A program made the position numbers and the translations under genes. From Euphorbia lathyris (lineage: Eukaryota > Streptophyta > Magnoliopsida > Malpighiales > Euphorbiaceae), in contig NC_088913.1 in NCBI RefSeq assembly GCF_963576675.1, positions 81,963,001-82,027,000 on the forward strand: a stretch of 64,000 bases of DNA, in the 5' to 3' direction. The number at the start of each line of letters is the position of its first letter. The first letter of the stretch is position 1. The notes beneath the pieces were generated by a model. It saw only the letters and a list, made by a program, of their open reading frames with translations, had not been told where the DNA came from and made no database searches. Shown piece by piece: positions 35,036 to 45,426 of the stretch.

Positions 35036-35370
35036 TTGTAAATGTTGGATGTGATATATTAGAGCTCCATTCAATCCAAAATATTTTATTTTATTTTTTT
35101 AATTAAAAACATATCATTGGCCACGGTTGTTTCAACAACCGACTCTAATGGTCAAAGCATTAGAGTCGGTTATTACAACCAACCGTGGCAAAAACGCAAG
35201 GTATTAGAGTCGGTTATTCATAAAAACCGACTCTAATGCCCCTTTGGCTACGGTCGAACAATCGTGGCCAAAGATGCCAAGCATTTGCCACGCCCCCTTT
35301 TGGCCACGGTCGCGAAACCGTGGCTAATGATGGTAAACGACCGTGGCCATAGGCCATTTTTGTACTAGTG

Positions 35371-37465
35371 TCATTCTGGCTTCGTCAATTGAGGCTCAAA
35401 AGAAGAGATAGCTATCATCCACGAAGAACAGATGGGAGATATATGGAGCTGACCGTGCAATCTGACACCCATGAATTAGCTCAACTCGTTCTTTAGCCTG
35501 CAAAAGCGCTGATAATCCATCAGCGCAAATTAGAAAGAGAAACGGACTAAGCAGATCACCCTGTCTCAGCCCATGAGTAGGTTGAATCGGCCCAATTTCT
35601 CTGCCTCCCTGACCAATTTTGTAACTGACAGTTTCGACACATAGCCTCATCCATTCAATCCATCTGTTCCCAAATCCCATTTTGGCAAGCATATCCCATA
35701 AGAACTTCCATTCTACATGGTCATATGCCTTTCTCACATCAAGTTTAAATGTTGTGATACCTGATCGACCCTGCCTTTTATTCTTCAAGTGATGGATGAC
35801 CTCATAAGCTGCAATGACATTATCCGAGATGAGCCGTTCCTTAAGAAAGGTGCTTTGGTTAACTAAGATGGTATCAGGAAGGATTTCTTTAAATCTGGAT
35901 GTCAGCATTTTTTAGATTATCTTATATAAGACATTGCATAAAGCTATTGGGTGGAGGTCAGTAACTTTCTCTGCATTTTCTTTCTTCGGAATGAGTACAA
36001 TGCGTGTATCATTCAGGTGTGGAGGAAATTGTGTGTTGCGGAGAGCATTTAAGCAAATTGTAGCTACTTCATTACCAATAATATTCCAAAATCGTTGAAA
36101 GAAGGCAGGGTTGAATCCGTCTGGGCCCGAGCTTTTGTCGGGATGCATGGAGAAACATGCACTTTTGACATCTTCCAATTCGAAGGGCTATACCAGAAAC
36201 TGATTTTGAGCTGCTGTTATTCTCTGTTGTACTGCATTTAAGATGCTCCCTGCCTCGCTTCCTTTACTTGTGAAAATATCGTTGAAATAATCTTGCAAAG
36301 TGTCTTCAAGCCCGCTGCCCCAACCGCATAAGATACTGTCACTATTCTGAAGTTCACTGAAACTGTTGTACCGTTTACATGATGAGGCGTATGCATGAAA
36401 ATGTCGTGAATTACTGTCTCCGTCTTGGAGCCAATGCTGTTTAGCTCTTTGTTTCCAAAATTCTTCCTGCATCTGCAAAGCATTGACATAATTGGTTTTG
36501 ACAGTCCGAAATAGCTCCATCCCCATCCGATCGGTTCTATGACGTAGCAATTCTACCTGCCTCCTTGCCTCATCAATCCGTCTCTATAGATTGTTGTCCA
36601 AATTTTTGCTCCATTCCTGAAGCGCATCAGTACAGGCCACTAACTTCTCCGCTATGGATTTCCCAATGTTTGCCTCCCAGGTCGTCTGAATCAATGTCGC
36701 ACAGCTGCTGTCCCTGAGCCACATATTTTCAAAACGAAACCTTTTCACCTTAAGAGCTGCTACCCAGACTTTAAATTGTAAAAGGAGTGCCGAGTGATCT
36801 GAACATGCTGCAGTTAAATTACGAATAATGGAGTTGCCAAAGTTCTCTCTCCAGGCCGTGCTAGCCACCACTCGATCCAGCCTCTCCTCAATCCATCGAT
36901 TGGAGCCTCTACCGACCTCCCAAGTAAACTGATAGCCCTTCATCGGGATGCTGGTTAAGTCACAATCTCCCAAAGCCGTCTGAAAACCTTCCAGCATCAA
37001 ATACGGTCGTGCTAAGCCACCTCGCTTTTCGTCTACCGAGACTATGTCGTTGAAGTCTCCTACACAACACCACAGAAACTGATTAGATGAATCCAAAGAC
37101 CTTAACAATTGCCAAGACTCTTTCCGTCTGCTCCTTTCCGGGAAACCGTAAAAGCCTATTAATCTCCACTGCTGAACATTAGGGATTGAAACCATGCCAT
37201 CTATGAAATTTGGTGAGGCATCAAGAACATTCACTGCAATACTGCTTCGCCATAGTAAGGCAATTCCTCCTCCGTGTCCCTTACCGTCAACAATAAAATG
37301 ATTCTCAAATCCCAACTTTTTACAAACCATCAGAACTTTTGCCTCCTTAATCATAGTTTCCATTAGGAAGATAATTAGAGGCTTGTGAGCTCGAACCAAG
37401 TCCTGAAGGACATTAACTGTGCGAGGGTTACCCAGCCCCCAACAGTTCCAATTGAGGAGACTCAT
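35371..37465 (-). pseudogene. LINE B ORF2, 5' part: endonuclease and reverse transcriptase
   Basis: Starts at ATG 37465, overlapping the ORF1 stop by ATGA. The 293-codon first piece is an apurinic-type endonuclease with NWNCWGLGN, the ET pair, VGDFNDIVS, EERLDRVVA and CSDHSALLL, so its catalytic set is complete. After a stop near 36584, reverse transcriptase follows: PDKSSGPDGFNPAFFQ, VLIPKKENAEKV, KLDVRKAYDHVEWKFL, GLRQGDLLSPFLF and ISHLFFVDDSYLFF. The catalytic box has Val instead of the common Ala before the two Asp. Breaks occur near 36584, 36188, 35910 and 35396; the CACTA insertion follows. Confidence 0.88.
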
Positions 37466-38556
37466 ACTCCTGGGCGGACCTGTCCGCCAGGTCTCGCCTC
37501 TCCTTTATTTTGTGTTTTCTGGTTGTTGTGTGACTCCAGGTCCATTTGTTTTGTGAATGTTCTCTGACGCTTTGGATCAATGCTAATACCTTCGTCAGAA
37601 ATGCTGCCTTTTTGTGCTAGGGTACTCGCAACGTTTGCTGGTGGTTTTGGTATACCTCCTGTTTTGCGATTTTTCTCTTCTGTTGTACCTGATCCGCTGC
37701 TATTGCACATGCTTGTGTGTGATTGTCTGAGCGGGATTATCTTTTCAAATTTCTCATTGTCGGCCTCTACAGAAGGATCCCTCAGCCATTCTTTTCCTCT
37801 CTGAATGCCGGTTTTCCTGATAGTAGCCCTTAGCCAACTACCGAACTTCCTCTCTATTGTAATCTCCCTACTGTCGAACAATAGGGGGAAGAACTTGTCT
37901 GCATGGCCTATAATTCCATAGAAAAAGCAAAATTGAGGTAGTCGTTCATACCTGATATTTACCCATATCCAATCCCCTCCGCTCCTTTTAATTTTCTAAC
38001 CCGTTTTGAGATTTTTCCTGACATCATCTGTAACTTTTATACGTAGATAGCTGCGACAGAGTCCTGTGAAAATTTTAGGATCAGATTCCACATACTTGCC
38101 TACCTGATTTCCAATAGCTTTGCAAACCGCTTCAGTTTGAAAACCGATTGGTAGGTCGGATAGCTGTAGCCAGATAATAAGGTCCGTAAGAGTAGGGTGC
38201 AAGGCTTGTTCTGGTATGTCAAGCTGTTTGATGATGAGTAGGTTTTGGTTGAACGTCCAGGGGCCGTCATTCAAAACTCATTGCATATCGAGTACATAAT
38301 AGAATTGGAATAAATATCTCCCCTCCATGTTTGTTTCCGTGATTGTCACTCATTTGACAGGCTGCCATATAACTGCTAGGGTTGTTTTCATTGACTCAAA
38401 GTGGGTAGCTTTTGAAGTGAGGAATTGGCCGACAATGAAGAAAAGCAGCTTTTGGTCGTTTAGTTGAAGCGTCTCATCAGCAAGTTCAATACCTTCTTCG
38501 TCATTTGTAAGACAGAGCTGAGCATATTCTTCGACGAGTCCTTTGTTCTTTTCCAT
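37462..38556 (-). pseudogene. LINE B ORF1 (DUF4283-like, zinc knuckle damaged)
   Basis: The likely start is MEKNKGLVEEYAQLCLTNDE at 38556. Downstream NDGPWTFNQNLLIIKQLD and IWLQLSDLPIGFQTEAVCKA are characteristic of DUF4283 proteins of plant LINEs. A zinc-knuckle-like sequence follows near 37920 (CFFYGIIGHADKF), with the second Cys replaced by Tyr. ORF1 proteins bind the element RNA. Stops near 38350, 38275 and 37996 break the frame. The 139-codon final part overlaps the ORF2 start. Confidence 0.8.
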
Positions 38557-38740
38557 GATTTTGGTTACTGCAGAGAAAAGGGATGCGTGGTTGAAACTGG
38601 TTGGAGATGTGAGCAGGGAGGGATGAAGGGGATAGGTTAATGATGATCTCAATCGGAATCTGTGAGAAGTTGCGGCTGATTTTGGTGGTAATTTAGGTTA
38701 GGTTTGGTGTAATTAGGTTTAAACATCTCATTAGAGAAGA

Positions 38741-39574
38741 CGAAACACTCCAGCGGGAGAGACTATATCACACATTTAGGTCTATCACACATTTTAACTT
38801 ATCAATTTTAAATTTTTTACAATCTTACATACGATTAAAATTTTAAAGTTTTAATATAATTACCGTCAGTATTAAAAATGATATTGACTATTTGAACTAA
38901 TAAAAACTCTGAAATGATCGCTAAATTTATTAAAAGTGGTATCATTTAACTTCCTTGTTAACCATCAAATTGTCCATGAGATAAAAAAAAAAAGCCTGAT
39001 TTTTTTAACAGTCAATTTATTTATTTTTTTTTCACTAACTTTTTTTAGTAGTCCATTTATTTCTCTTTTTTTTTAGTCCTAGTTTATTTCTTAGTTTCAA
39101 GTGTATTTATACCTAATACATATTCATTCTAAATCAAGGAAATCAATTCTAATAAAATACTATCTAAGAGTCTTAACTTTACACGTGGACTTGTCGTTTT
39201 CATCTTCCGATTGACCTCGTCATGGATGATTTCATTAGAAAATTGTTGGAATTGATGACATTCATATAAAAAAATACATACCACATTTTAATTCTTAAAG
39301 AAGTTAGACATTCCTGATTTGAGGATCAATTTAATTTCTTATGGGATTGTATATTGAAAAAACTTATTGAGAATTTTTTCGGGAGTAAGAAATGGAAGCT
39401 CAACATAAATTCCTTGGTGATTGCAAAAAGAAGCATGTGACATATTCTGCACAAGACAAATGCAGTCATTTTTAAAGATGGAGAAAGGCTTTTATTCCTT
39501 CTAATGGTATAACATTGTCTGCTACAAGTAGAGAAGATGTACGAGTTCAATTCAATGATAAATTAGGACCGAAA
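38741..39574. other. Intergenic AT-rich sequence, no gene seen
   Basis: Lies between the LINE B 5' end and the LTR element. Only homopolymer-rich sequence; the small ORF at 39326-39550 has no recognisable features. Confidence 0.4.
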
Positions 39575-40380
39575 TGATACATATCAGTTTTATCTGAAAG
39601 TTTTAATCGTAAACTTACAAAGATATTTCTTCTCTAGCTAAACTAGAAGGAGTGAATCCCGGGTTTTACGGACTAAATCCGTAGGAAATCAAAGATCCCC
39701 CATTGTTGAAGGTAAAAACCTTAACAAATCTTCTTGAAGAAGATTATAATTTAATTGATAAAAAGTTAAAACATTACAAAGAGAAAGAGATGAATTTATA
39801 TCATCTCAAAAACCCTAATTGCCAAATTACAAAAAGGGCAAATTGCATAGCTAAATTAAAACATAAAGATAAGGGGTAAATGGGTTAAATATAAAGGGGT
39901 GGCATGGATGGTAAATAGGGAGTGGTATAGTTATAATAAGGGAGTGGCAAAGGTGTAAATAAGGAGGGAGTATGGAGTAATGAGCAAGTTCCTTAAGCTG
40001 AAGGTACGCGGGGCGTGCCTAATTCTACGTGGGGACGTAGTTTGGCTAATGAGCCATTCTCAGTATCAGTATTCATTCTACACGGGCGTGCCCAATTCTA
40101 CGCGGGACGTGCCTTGGCTGCTGAGCTCCTCTCTGGATCAGTACTCACTCTATCCGGGGCGTGCCCAATTCTACGCGGGGCGTGCCTTGGCTATTGAACT
40201 CTTCTCCGGATCAGACACTCAAGTACGTGGAGCGTGCTATAAGGTACGCGGGACGTGCCTGAGCTGTTGAGCTGTTATGCGGCCCTGTTTTGGCCTCTTT
40301 ACTCGCTTGTTGCTCGTGCTTGGTTCTTCCTCCGACTTCCCTCGTACGGACCCGGTCCTAGGAAAAGATGCCCCGTATCA
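39575..40380 (-). repeat. 3' LTR of the retropepsin element
   Basis: 806 bp. Near-identical to the right LTR with scattered substitutions. Contains a cluster of the motif ACGCGGGGCGTGCC (about 40005-40262), several copies mutated. Confidence 0.95.
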
Positions 40381-40552
40381 TACACTCTCTCTTAAAAAGA
40401 ACTTGACCCCAAGTTGCTTGCCACATATTGATGAGACATGTTCGTTGTGAATGAACCCAAGCCCTCAAATCGAACCAAAGTGTTATTCGAGATGAATTCA
40501 AGAAGTCCACTCCACATATTGTCGTACTCACCTTCTCCTCACGAGCTTTTCC

Positions 40553-40954
40553 CTATATCTCCATAAGTGCCTCACCACGAACTTCATCTTCCGTGGTACT
40601 CATCTCCCCATCTCCACCAATATCGGATGCTCTTCCAATATCGAATGGTATGTCTTGGCGAAGCTTGTCAAACCACTTCCCAATAAATGCTTGGGTGATC
40701 TTCCAACGCCCCTCATTTGGTTGCACGGACCACCCATGGATCCTCTTAATCTCCCCATCACGAACTTGAGGAATCAACACACTCTTCTTACGCTCTTGGC
40801 CTACCTTGAATTCAATGTCCCGACGACACGTATCAACCCAATTAGAATCGATCTCACAAATATTCTTCAAAACCCCAACATGATCTTGAGTCAAATATGC
40901 CCGAAACTCAATGTACCTCACGCCATCAACCTGGATGCTAGGCTCAATCTCCAC
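40553..40954 (-). CDS. Open reading frame in the retropepsin element, unknown product
   Basis: 133 codons starting MEIEPSIQVDGVRYIEFRAY, not recognised. It is charged, with no membrane segment. Nearby, at about 40980-41170, diverged copies of the same DNA occur (CATGTCTCGG..ATATATCAACCCAA, ATATGCCCGGACTTGG), so the ORF is the least decayed unit of a third repeat array of roughly 160 bp. It could be a separate protein or the tail of the long ORF. Confidence 0.4.
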   Translation of the reverse strand: MEIEPSIQVDGVRYIEFRAYLTQDHVGVLKNICEIDSNWVDTCRRDIEFKVGQERKKSVLIPQVRDGEIKRIHGWSVQPNEGRWKITQAFIGKWFDKLRQDIPFDIGRASDIGGDGEMSTTEDEVRGEALMEI

Positions 40955-41537
40955 TCACTCATAGCCAAACTCAAATGACATGTCTCGGTACCATATATCA
41001 ACCCAAATTGGAGCGATCCCTTGAGTACTCTTCACAACCCAAACATGACTTTGAACTGAATATGCCCGGACTTGGCTATCACTCATTCCACTAACTCGGC
41101 TATCATGCTCATTCTCTCATTGCCCATGGCCCACATCAAACGGAATATCCCAGCGACATTCGCCAACCCACATTATAGTGAACCCAAGCACACACATAGT
41201 AGCTCTTCCCTCACCTTAGGGTTAACAATCTCGAAACTTCAAGACTTGCCCCTTTACTAACTTGGCTATTATTCTCCAAGCCTTGAATTCCGTCAATCTT
41301 CTCAACATCTCTCGGGCGGCTATTCCCATTCATCAAAGACTTCATAAACCCCACTCTCTTCATCATAAGATCGCTTCTCATTGACTCCTCATAAGGTTGA
41401 TGCTTCCTCAACAAGCACAACACATACCCGAACACATTCATGTCAGTAAGGCACACAATAGTGAATTCCGGATTTACCAAGTCTTGACTTCCTTCTATCT
41501 TATCTATATTCCACGGGAAGCCATTGCCCTTCAACAA

Positions 41538-41951
41538 ACAATCACCAAAGCCCACAACAAGATCAACCCTCATGGTCCCATCATAGGAAATGTTCTCCCT
41601 CAACATAAAGCTCACATTCCTCACAACAAGCTTGCCTCTCATAGGCTTATCATAGGGAAGGTTCTCACTCAACATAGAGTCCACATTCCTCACAACAAGA
41701 TCATCTCTCATAGGCTCATCATAGGGAGTGTTCTCCCTCAACATGAAGCTCACACTCCTCACAACAAGATCACCTCTCATGGGCTCATCATAGGAAAGAT
41801 CCTCCCTCAACATAAAACTCCCATTCCTCATGACAAGATCACTCCTCATGGGCTCATTATAGGAAAGATTCTCCCTCAACATAAAACTCCCATTCCTCAT
41901 GACAAGATCACCCCTCATAGGCTCCTCATAGGAAAGGTTCTCCCTCAACAT
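41538..41951 (-). repeat. 69 bp coding minisatellite, six copies
   Basis: Encodes six successive 23-residue repeats of the form MLRENLSYDEPMRGDLVVRN plus three residues. Phase is kept through all six copies. A diverged seventh copy (LLRKHQPYEESMRSDLMMKR) lies at about 41345-41412. Confidence 0.9.
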
Positions 41952-42934
41952 ACACAACCCAGCTTCCAACAAATATATTTCAACAAAGCACAAAAGAATA
42001 AGTTCAGATTTTACCCAATGAGTGACTCGATTCTTTTGCATGTGGCATGTGCTAGGCATCTCGGTGCTATCAATAGGCTTCATAGAGTAACCTTCCTCTT
42101 CCTCTCTAGAGCTCAACTCACCATATGTAGAGCTAGGTGCACTATCTCCCGGATCCCATGCTATGTCTCGTGGTAGCTTTCTCAAAGGTGGAAGCCCTTT
42201 AAGAAGCCCTTTAGGTGGCTCGTTGGAAGACATGTGCTTGTCACCCTCGGACATCGGCTCAACTTCCTCACTTCCAACTTTGCTCTCCCCTCTCTCAACT
42301 TCATTCTCCTCTTTGGATTTGACTTCATTAGGAGAGTGGATAGCTAGCTCATCCATGGAACTCAAGCGAAGATGATTCAATGTCTCACCCGTTCCACCAA
42401 TGCACCCATTCACATTCAACTCCCGAGTTGGACAACCTTCCAAAGTGGTCTCTATTTTCTTACTAGGAGAACTCTTCAAAGGTGCAAGGACATATTGGAT
42501 TCCGCCTTTGCGTATGGTGTAGGTGTTGCTTCTTCCCGCATGTGAGGCATCACAATCAAATTGCCATGGCCTACCAAGTAGCACATCACAAGCACCCATC
42601 TCCACAACATCACACATAGCTTCATCCCCATAAGCTCCAATAGAGAAAGAAACTTTACACCAATGAGTAACTTGAAGCCTTTCCACCTTGTTGACCCAAC
42701 CAAGGCGGTAATGTCTAGGATGTGGCTCGGGAACCAACCCAAACTTGATCATGGCGGACCGACTAATGATGTTCACTTGGCTTCCTCCGTCGATCACCAT
42801 CTCACACTTCTTCCCAAGAACTAAGCATCGAGTTCTAAATAATCGATGACGTTGACTAAGCTCCTCTTCACTAAGCATTGGCACCCTAGTCACCAAATAC
42901 ACATTGTGCTCATCGCCATCATCATCAACTTCAT

Positions 42935-43400
42935 AGGTGTCTTCATACTCAACACTTCCCGACTCATCCTCATCTTGGACCCGATTTTCTTCACCATCAT
43001 AAGCATCTTCGTTCCGGCTCCACTCTACATTTTCCATCTCATAGTCATCTCGGAACCGACCTTCATCATACTCATAAGTGTCTTCATTTCGGTTCCACCC
43101 AATATTTCCTGACCTATAGTCGTCTCGGAACCGATCTTCATCATCATAAGCTTCTTCGCTTCGGTTCCACTCTACATTTCCCAACTCATCACCATGATGG
43201 AACCTACCTCCATCATACTCATAGATATCTTCATGGTAGTTCCGTTCAACATCCTCCAACTCATCATCACAGTAGAATCTACCTTCATTATCTTCATAAG
43301 GAGCCCCGTGTTGATCCCACTCAACACACCGACACTCTCATCATAGTAGACTCTATCTTCGCCTTCCTCATAAGCGGCCCCATATTGGTTCCACTCAATG
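42935..43400 (-). repeat. ~75 bp coding repeat array, acidic
   Basis: About seven units of the form VEWNRNEDAYEYDEGRFRDD plus about five residues. Units are diverged but keep the Trp-Asn and Arg-Phe-x-Asp-Asp positions. One unit is crossed by the frameshift near 43325. Confidence 0.85.
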
Positions 43401-44478
43401 CGTCGACGTTCATCCTCCCCATGGTAAACTCTACCATCTTCATCATAATCAAACTCATATGCACTATGACAAAGTTCACCATCTTCACATATTTCATCTT
43501 CGGAAGCGTGCTCTCTCTTTTTAACCTCATCCTCGAATTCACCTTCATAATAATCACACTCCTCATGTCTTACTAGCTCATTCTCTGATTGGTTCTCCTC
43601 TCCATCAATCTCCTCTTCTAACCACTCTTCTTCATGGTTGTATTCAAATTCATTTCCATCTTCATCCACGATCCGTCTTTTCCCACGACCTCTCGTTTCC
43701 TTCCACTTCTCCATATAGTTCAAGCCGGCTACCTTATTTGAATAGCTACCCAATCCAAACGACATGTTACAACCAATTATAGTTGAACCACCAACATCTC
43801 TCCCATCTCTATAGCCATCAATCTCCACACATAATGGAATTTCATCATTCTTCTCAAAGAGATTAATAAGCCCAAGGTCACTCTCCCCTTCCTCATGAGT
43901 AATGCCTTCACTTTCCACAAACTTACAAATAAGATTAGGCTTAAGAGGCATTTTATCAAACACTTGGGGAGCATCACTTGCTACATGGGCTTTCCCAACA
44001 TTCTCACCTACAAACACTCCTTCCTCCTCACCTATACATGAACTCACATTCTCATTCACAACATCATTATCAACAAATCCACAATGAGAATCTAAATCCA
44101 CCTCAACATCATAAACAATATCACAAACATCCAATCTCTTCCTAGCAATAGGACTATCCACAACTTCAATATGAGAAATTGGAAGTTTAGGATTTACCTC
44201 TTCAATGTGTAAAGGAGAAAAGATTGGTGATGGATCTTTAGGAGGAACTTCCATGGTTGGTTGGGAGCTATTTCGACATTCTTGCTTGAGACTCATTACG
44301 GATGCCGTAAGATTCCTCGTTAGCTCGTTTATCACCCGAAAATCCTCCTTAGTACTCTCTATACCTCATCACCATAGCTTTGAGGTTTTCCAACCCCTTG
44401 TTGAAGGTTTCTTCATATCTTGGAGATAAATTTGGTTGAACCATAGTCGAAAGAAGTCTCCGTTCAAGGAAAACGATC

Positions 44479-44491
44479 GGCTCTGATACCA
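44479..44491 (-). other. Primer-binding site (tRNA-iMet)
   Basis: Reads TGGTATCAGAGCC on the minus strand, two bases inside the 5' LTR. Fully matches the usual plant initiator-Met primer site. Confidence 0.92.
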
Positions 44492-44493
44492 AA

Positions 44494-45298
44494 TGATACA
44501 GATCGGTTTTATCTGAAAGTTTTAATCGTAAACTTACAAAGATATTTCTTCTCTAGCTAAACTAGAAGGAGTGAATCCCGGGTTTTACGGACTAAATCTG
44601 TAGGAAATCAAAGATCCCCCATTGTTGAAGGTAAAAACCTTAACAAAGCTTCTTGAAGAAGATTATAATTTGATTGATAAAAAGTTAAAACATTACAAAG
44701 AGAAAGAGATGAATTTATATCATCTCAAAAACCCTAATTGCCAAATTTCAAAAAGGGCAAATTGCATAGCTAATTAAAACATAAAGATAAGGGGTAAATG
44801 GGTTAAATATAAAGGGGTGGCATGGATGGTAAATAGGGAGTGGCATGATTGTAATAAGGGAGTGGCAAAGGTGTAAATAAGGAGGGAGTATGGAGTAAGG
44901 AGCAAGTTCCTTAAGATGAAGGTACGCGGGGCGTGCCTAATTCTACGCGGGGCGTAGTTTGGCTGATGAGCCCTTCTTAGGATCAGTATTCATTCTACGC
45001 GGGGCGTGCCCAATTCTACACGGGGCGTGCCTTGGCTGCTGAGCTCCTCTCTGGATCAGTACTCACTCTACGCGGGGCGTGCCCAATTCTACGCGGGGTG
45101 TGCCTTGGCTGTTGAACTCTTCTCTGGATCAGACACTCAAGTACGCGGAGCGTGCTATATGGTACGCGGGGCGTGCCTAAGCTGTTGAGCTGTTATGTGG
45201 TCATGTTTTGGTCTCTTTACTCGCTTGTTGCTCGTGCTTGGTTCTTCCTCTGACTTCCCTCGTACGGACCCGATCCTAGGGAAAGATGCCCCGCATCA
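44494..45298 (-). repeat. 5' LTR of the retropepsin element
   Basis: 805 bp. Contains eight copies of ACGCGGGGCGTGCC or one-base variants between 44920 and 45180, in a GC-rich block that contrasts with the AT-rich rest. Confidence 0.95.
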
Positions 45299-45353
45299 CG
45301 AAATGAAAAAAAACAATCTAATGCTATTGAGGAATTGAAATTAACTTTAAAAA

Positions 45354-45378
45354 TGCGATGAACGTGGATCGAATACGT

Positions 45379-45421
<43 letters not shown>

Positions 45422-45426
45422 CCCGC
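45354..45426 (-). tRNA. tRNA-Phe (GAA), nuclear type
   Basis: 73 nt on the minus strand, starting GCGGGGATAGCTCAGTTGGG, with anticodon GAA in ACTGAAGATCT, no intron, and ending ...CATCGCA. A T5 run follows directly and serves as the pol III terminator. Compared with the plant tRNA-Phe I remember, the T-stem closing pair is A.C rather than G.C and one acceptor pair is G.T. It may therefore be a weakened or pseudogene copy. It lies 51 bp from the target duplication of the LTR element. Confidence 0.85.

Larger units (their letters stand above)
32344..35370. mobile_element. CACTA element, non-autonomous, inside LINE B, carrying an F-box/kelch fragment
   Basis: Ends are CACTAGTACARAAATGGCCT in inverted orientation, pairing over about 30 bp with two mismatches. 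The 3 bp duplication TCA flanks it (32341-32343 and 35371-35373). The left end holds about 450 bp of subterminal inverted repeats ATTTGCCACGGT/ACCGTGGCAAAT. The right end uses the same CCACGGT core plus ACCGACTCTAATG. Removing it with one TCA restores the LINE frame as ...EARM-IKQCL. No transposase is present. A Helitron is nested at 33230-33611. Confidence 0.94.
30486..38740 (-). mobile_element. L1-type LINE B, long but decayed, split by a CACTA element
   Basis: On the minus strand, ORF1 (DUF4283-like plus a damaged zinc knuckle) is followed by ORF2 (endonuclease, reverse transcriptase, zf-RVT, RNase H). The 3' end is marked by an 8-A tail (plus-strand T run at 30486-30493). The 5' boundary near 38740 is approximate; no target duplication was found. 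A 3 kb CACTA element lies within the RT domain. Several stops break each ORF. Confidence 0.9.
41211..44444 (-). pseudogene. Long ORF of the retropepsin element: coiled N-terminus, acidic repeats, aspartic protease, 23-residue repeats
   Basis: The reading starts at ATG 44444 (MVQPNLSPRYEETFNKGLEN). Two single-base shifts, near 44350 and 43325, must be allowed to join it into about 1,078 codons ending at 41211. Order: a Glu/Lys-rich N-terminus that may form a coiled coil, a low-complexity middle, about seven ~25-residue acidic repeats (43400-42935), and a retropepsin-like domain. That domain has MVIDGGSQVNIISRSAMIKF with the catalytic DGG and the CDVLLGRPWQFD end motif. Six 23-residue repeats and a diverged seventh follow. 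The protease would cleave element polyprotein. The LTR context and missing polymerase suggest mobilisation by another gypsy element. Confidence 0.75.
39575..45298 (-). mobile_element. LTR retroelement with retropepsin but no reverse transcriptase (gypsy-like, non-autonomous)
   Basis: Two 805-806 bp LTRs, TG...CA ends, and a 5 bp duplication CGAAA (39570-39574 and 45299-45303) define it precisely. The PBS for initiator-Met tRNA lies just inside the right LTR, so the element reads leftward. A purine-rich tract GAAGAGAGAG-like is next to the left LTR. Internal coding is one long gapped ORF with an aspartic protease between two protein-repeat arrays. No reverse transcriptase, integrase or recognisable gag was found. 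Confidence 0.95.

Noticed and set aside
41397..42176. 259-codon plus-strand ORF rich in His, Ile and Pro
   Set aside because: Lies antisense to the in-frame repeat array and protease ORF of the LTR element, which has recognisable domains; the plus-strand ORF is its shadow.
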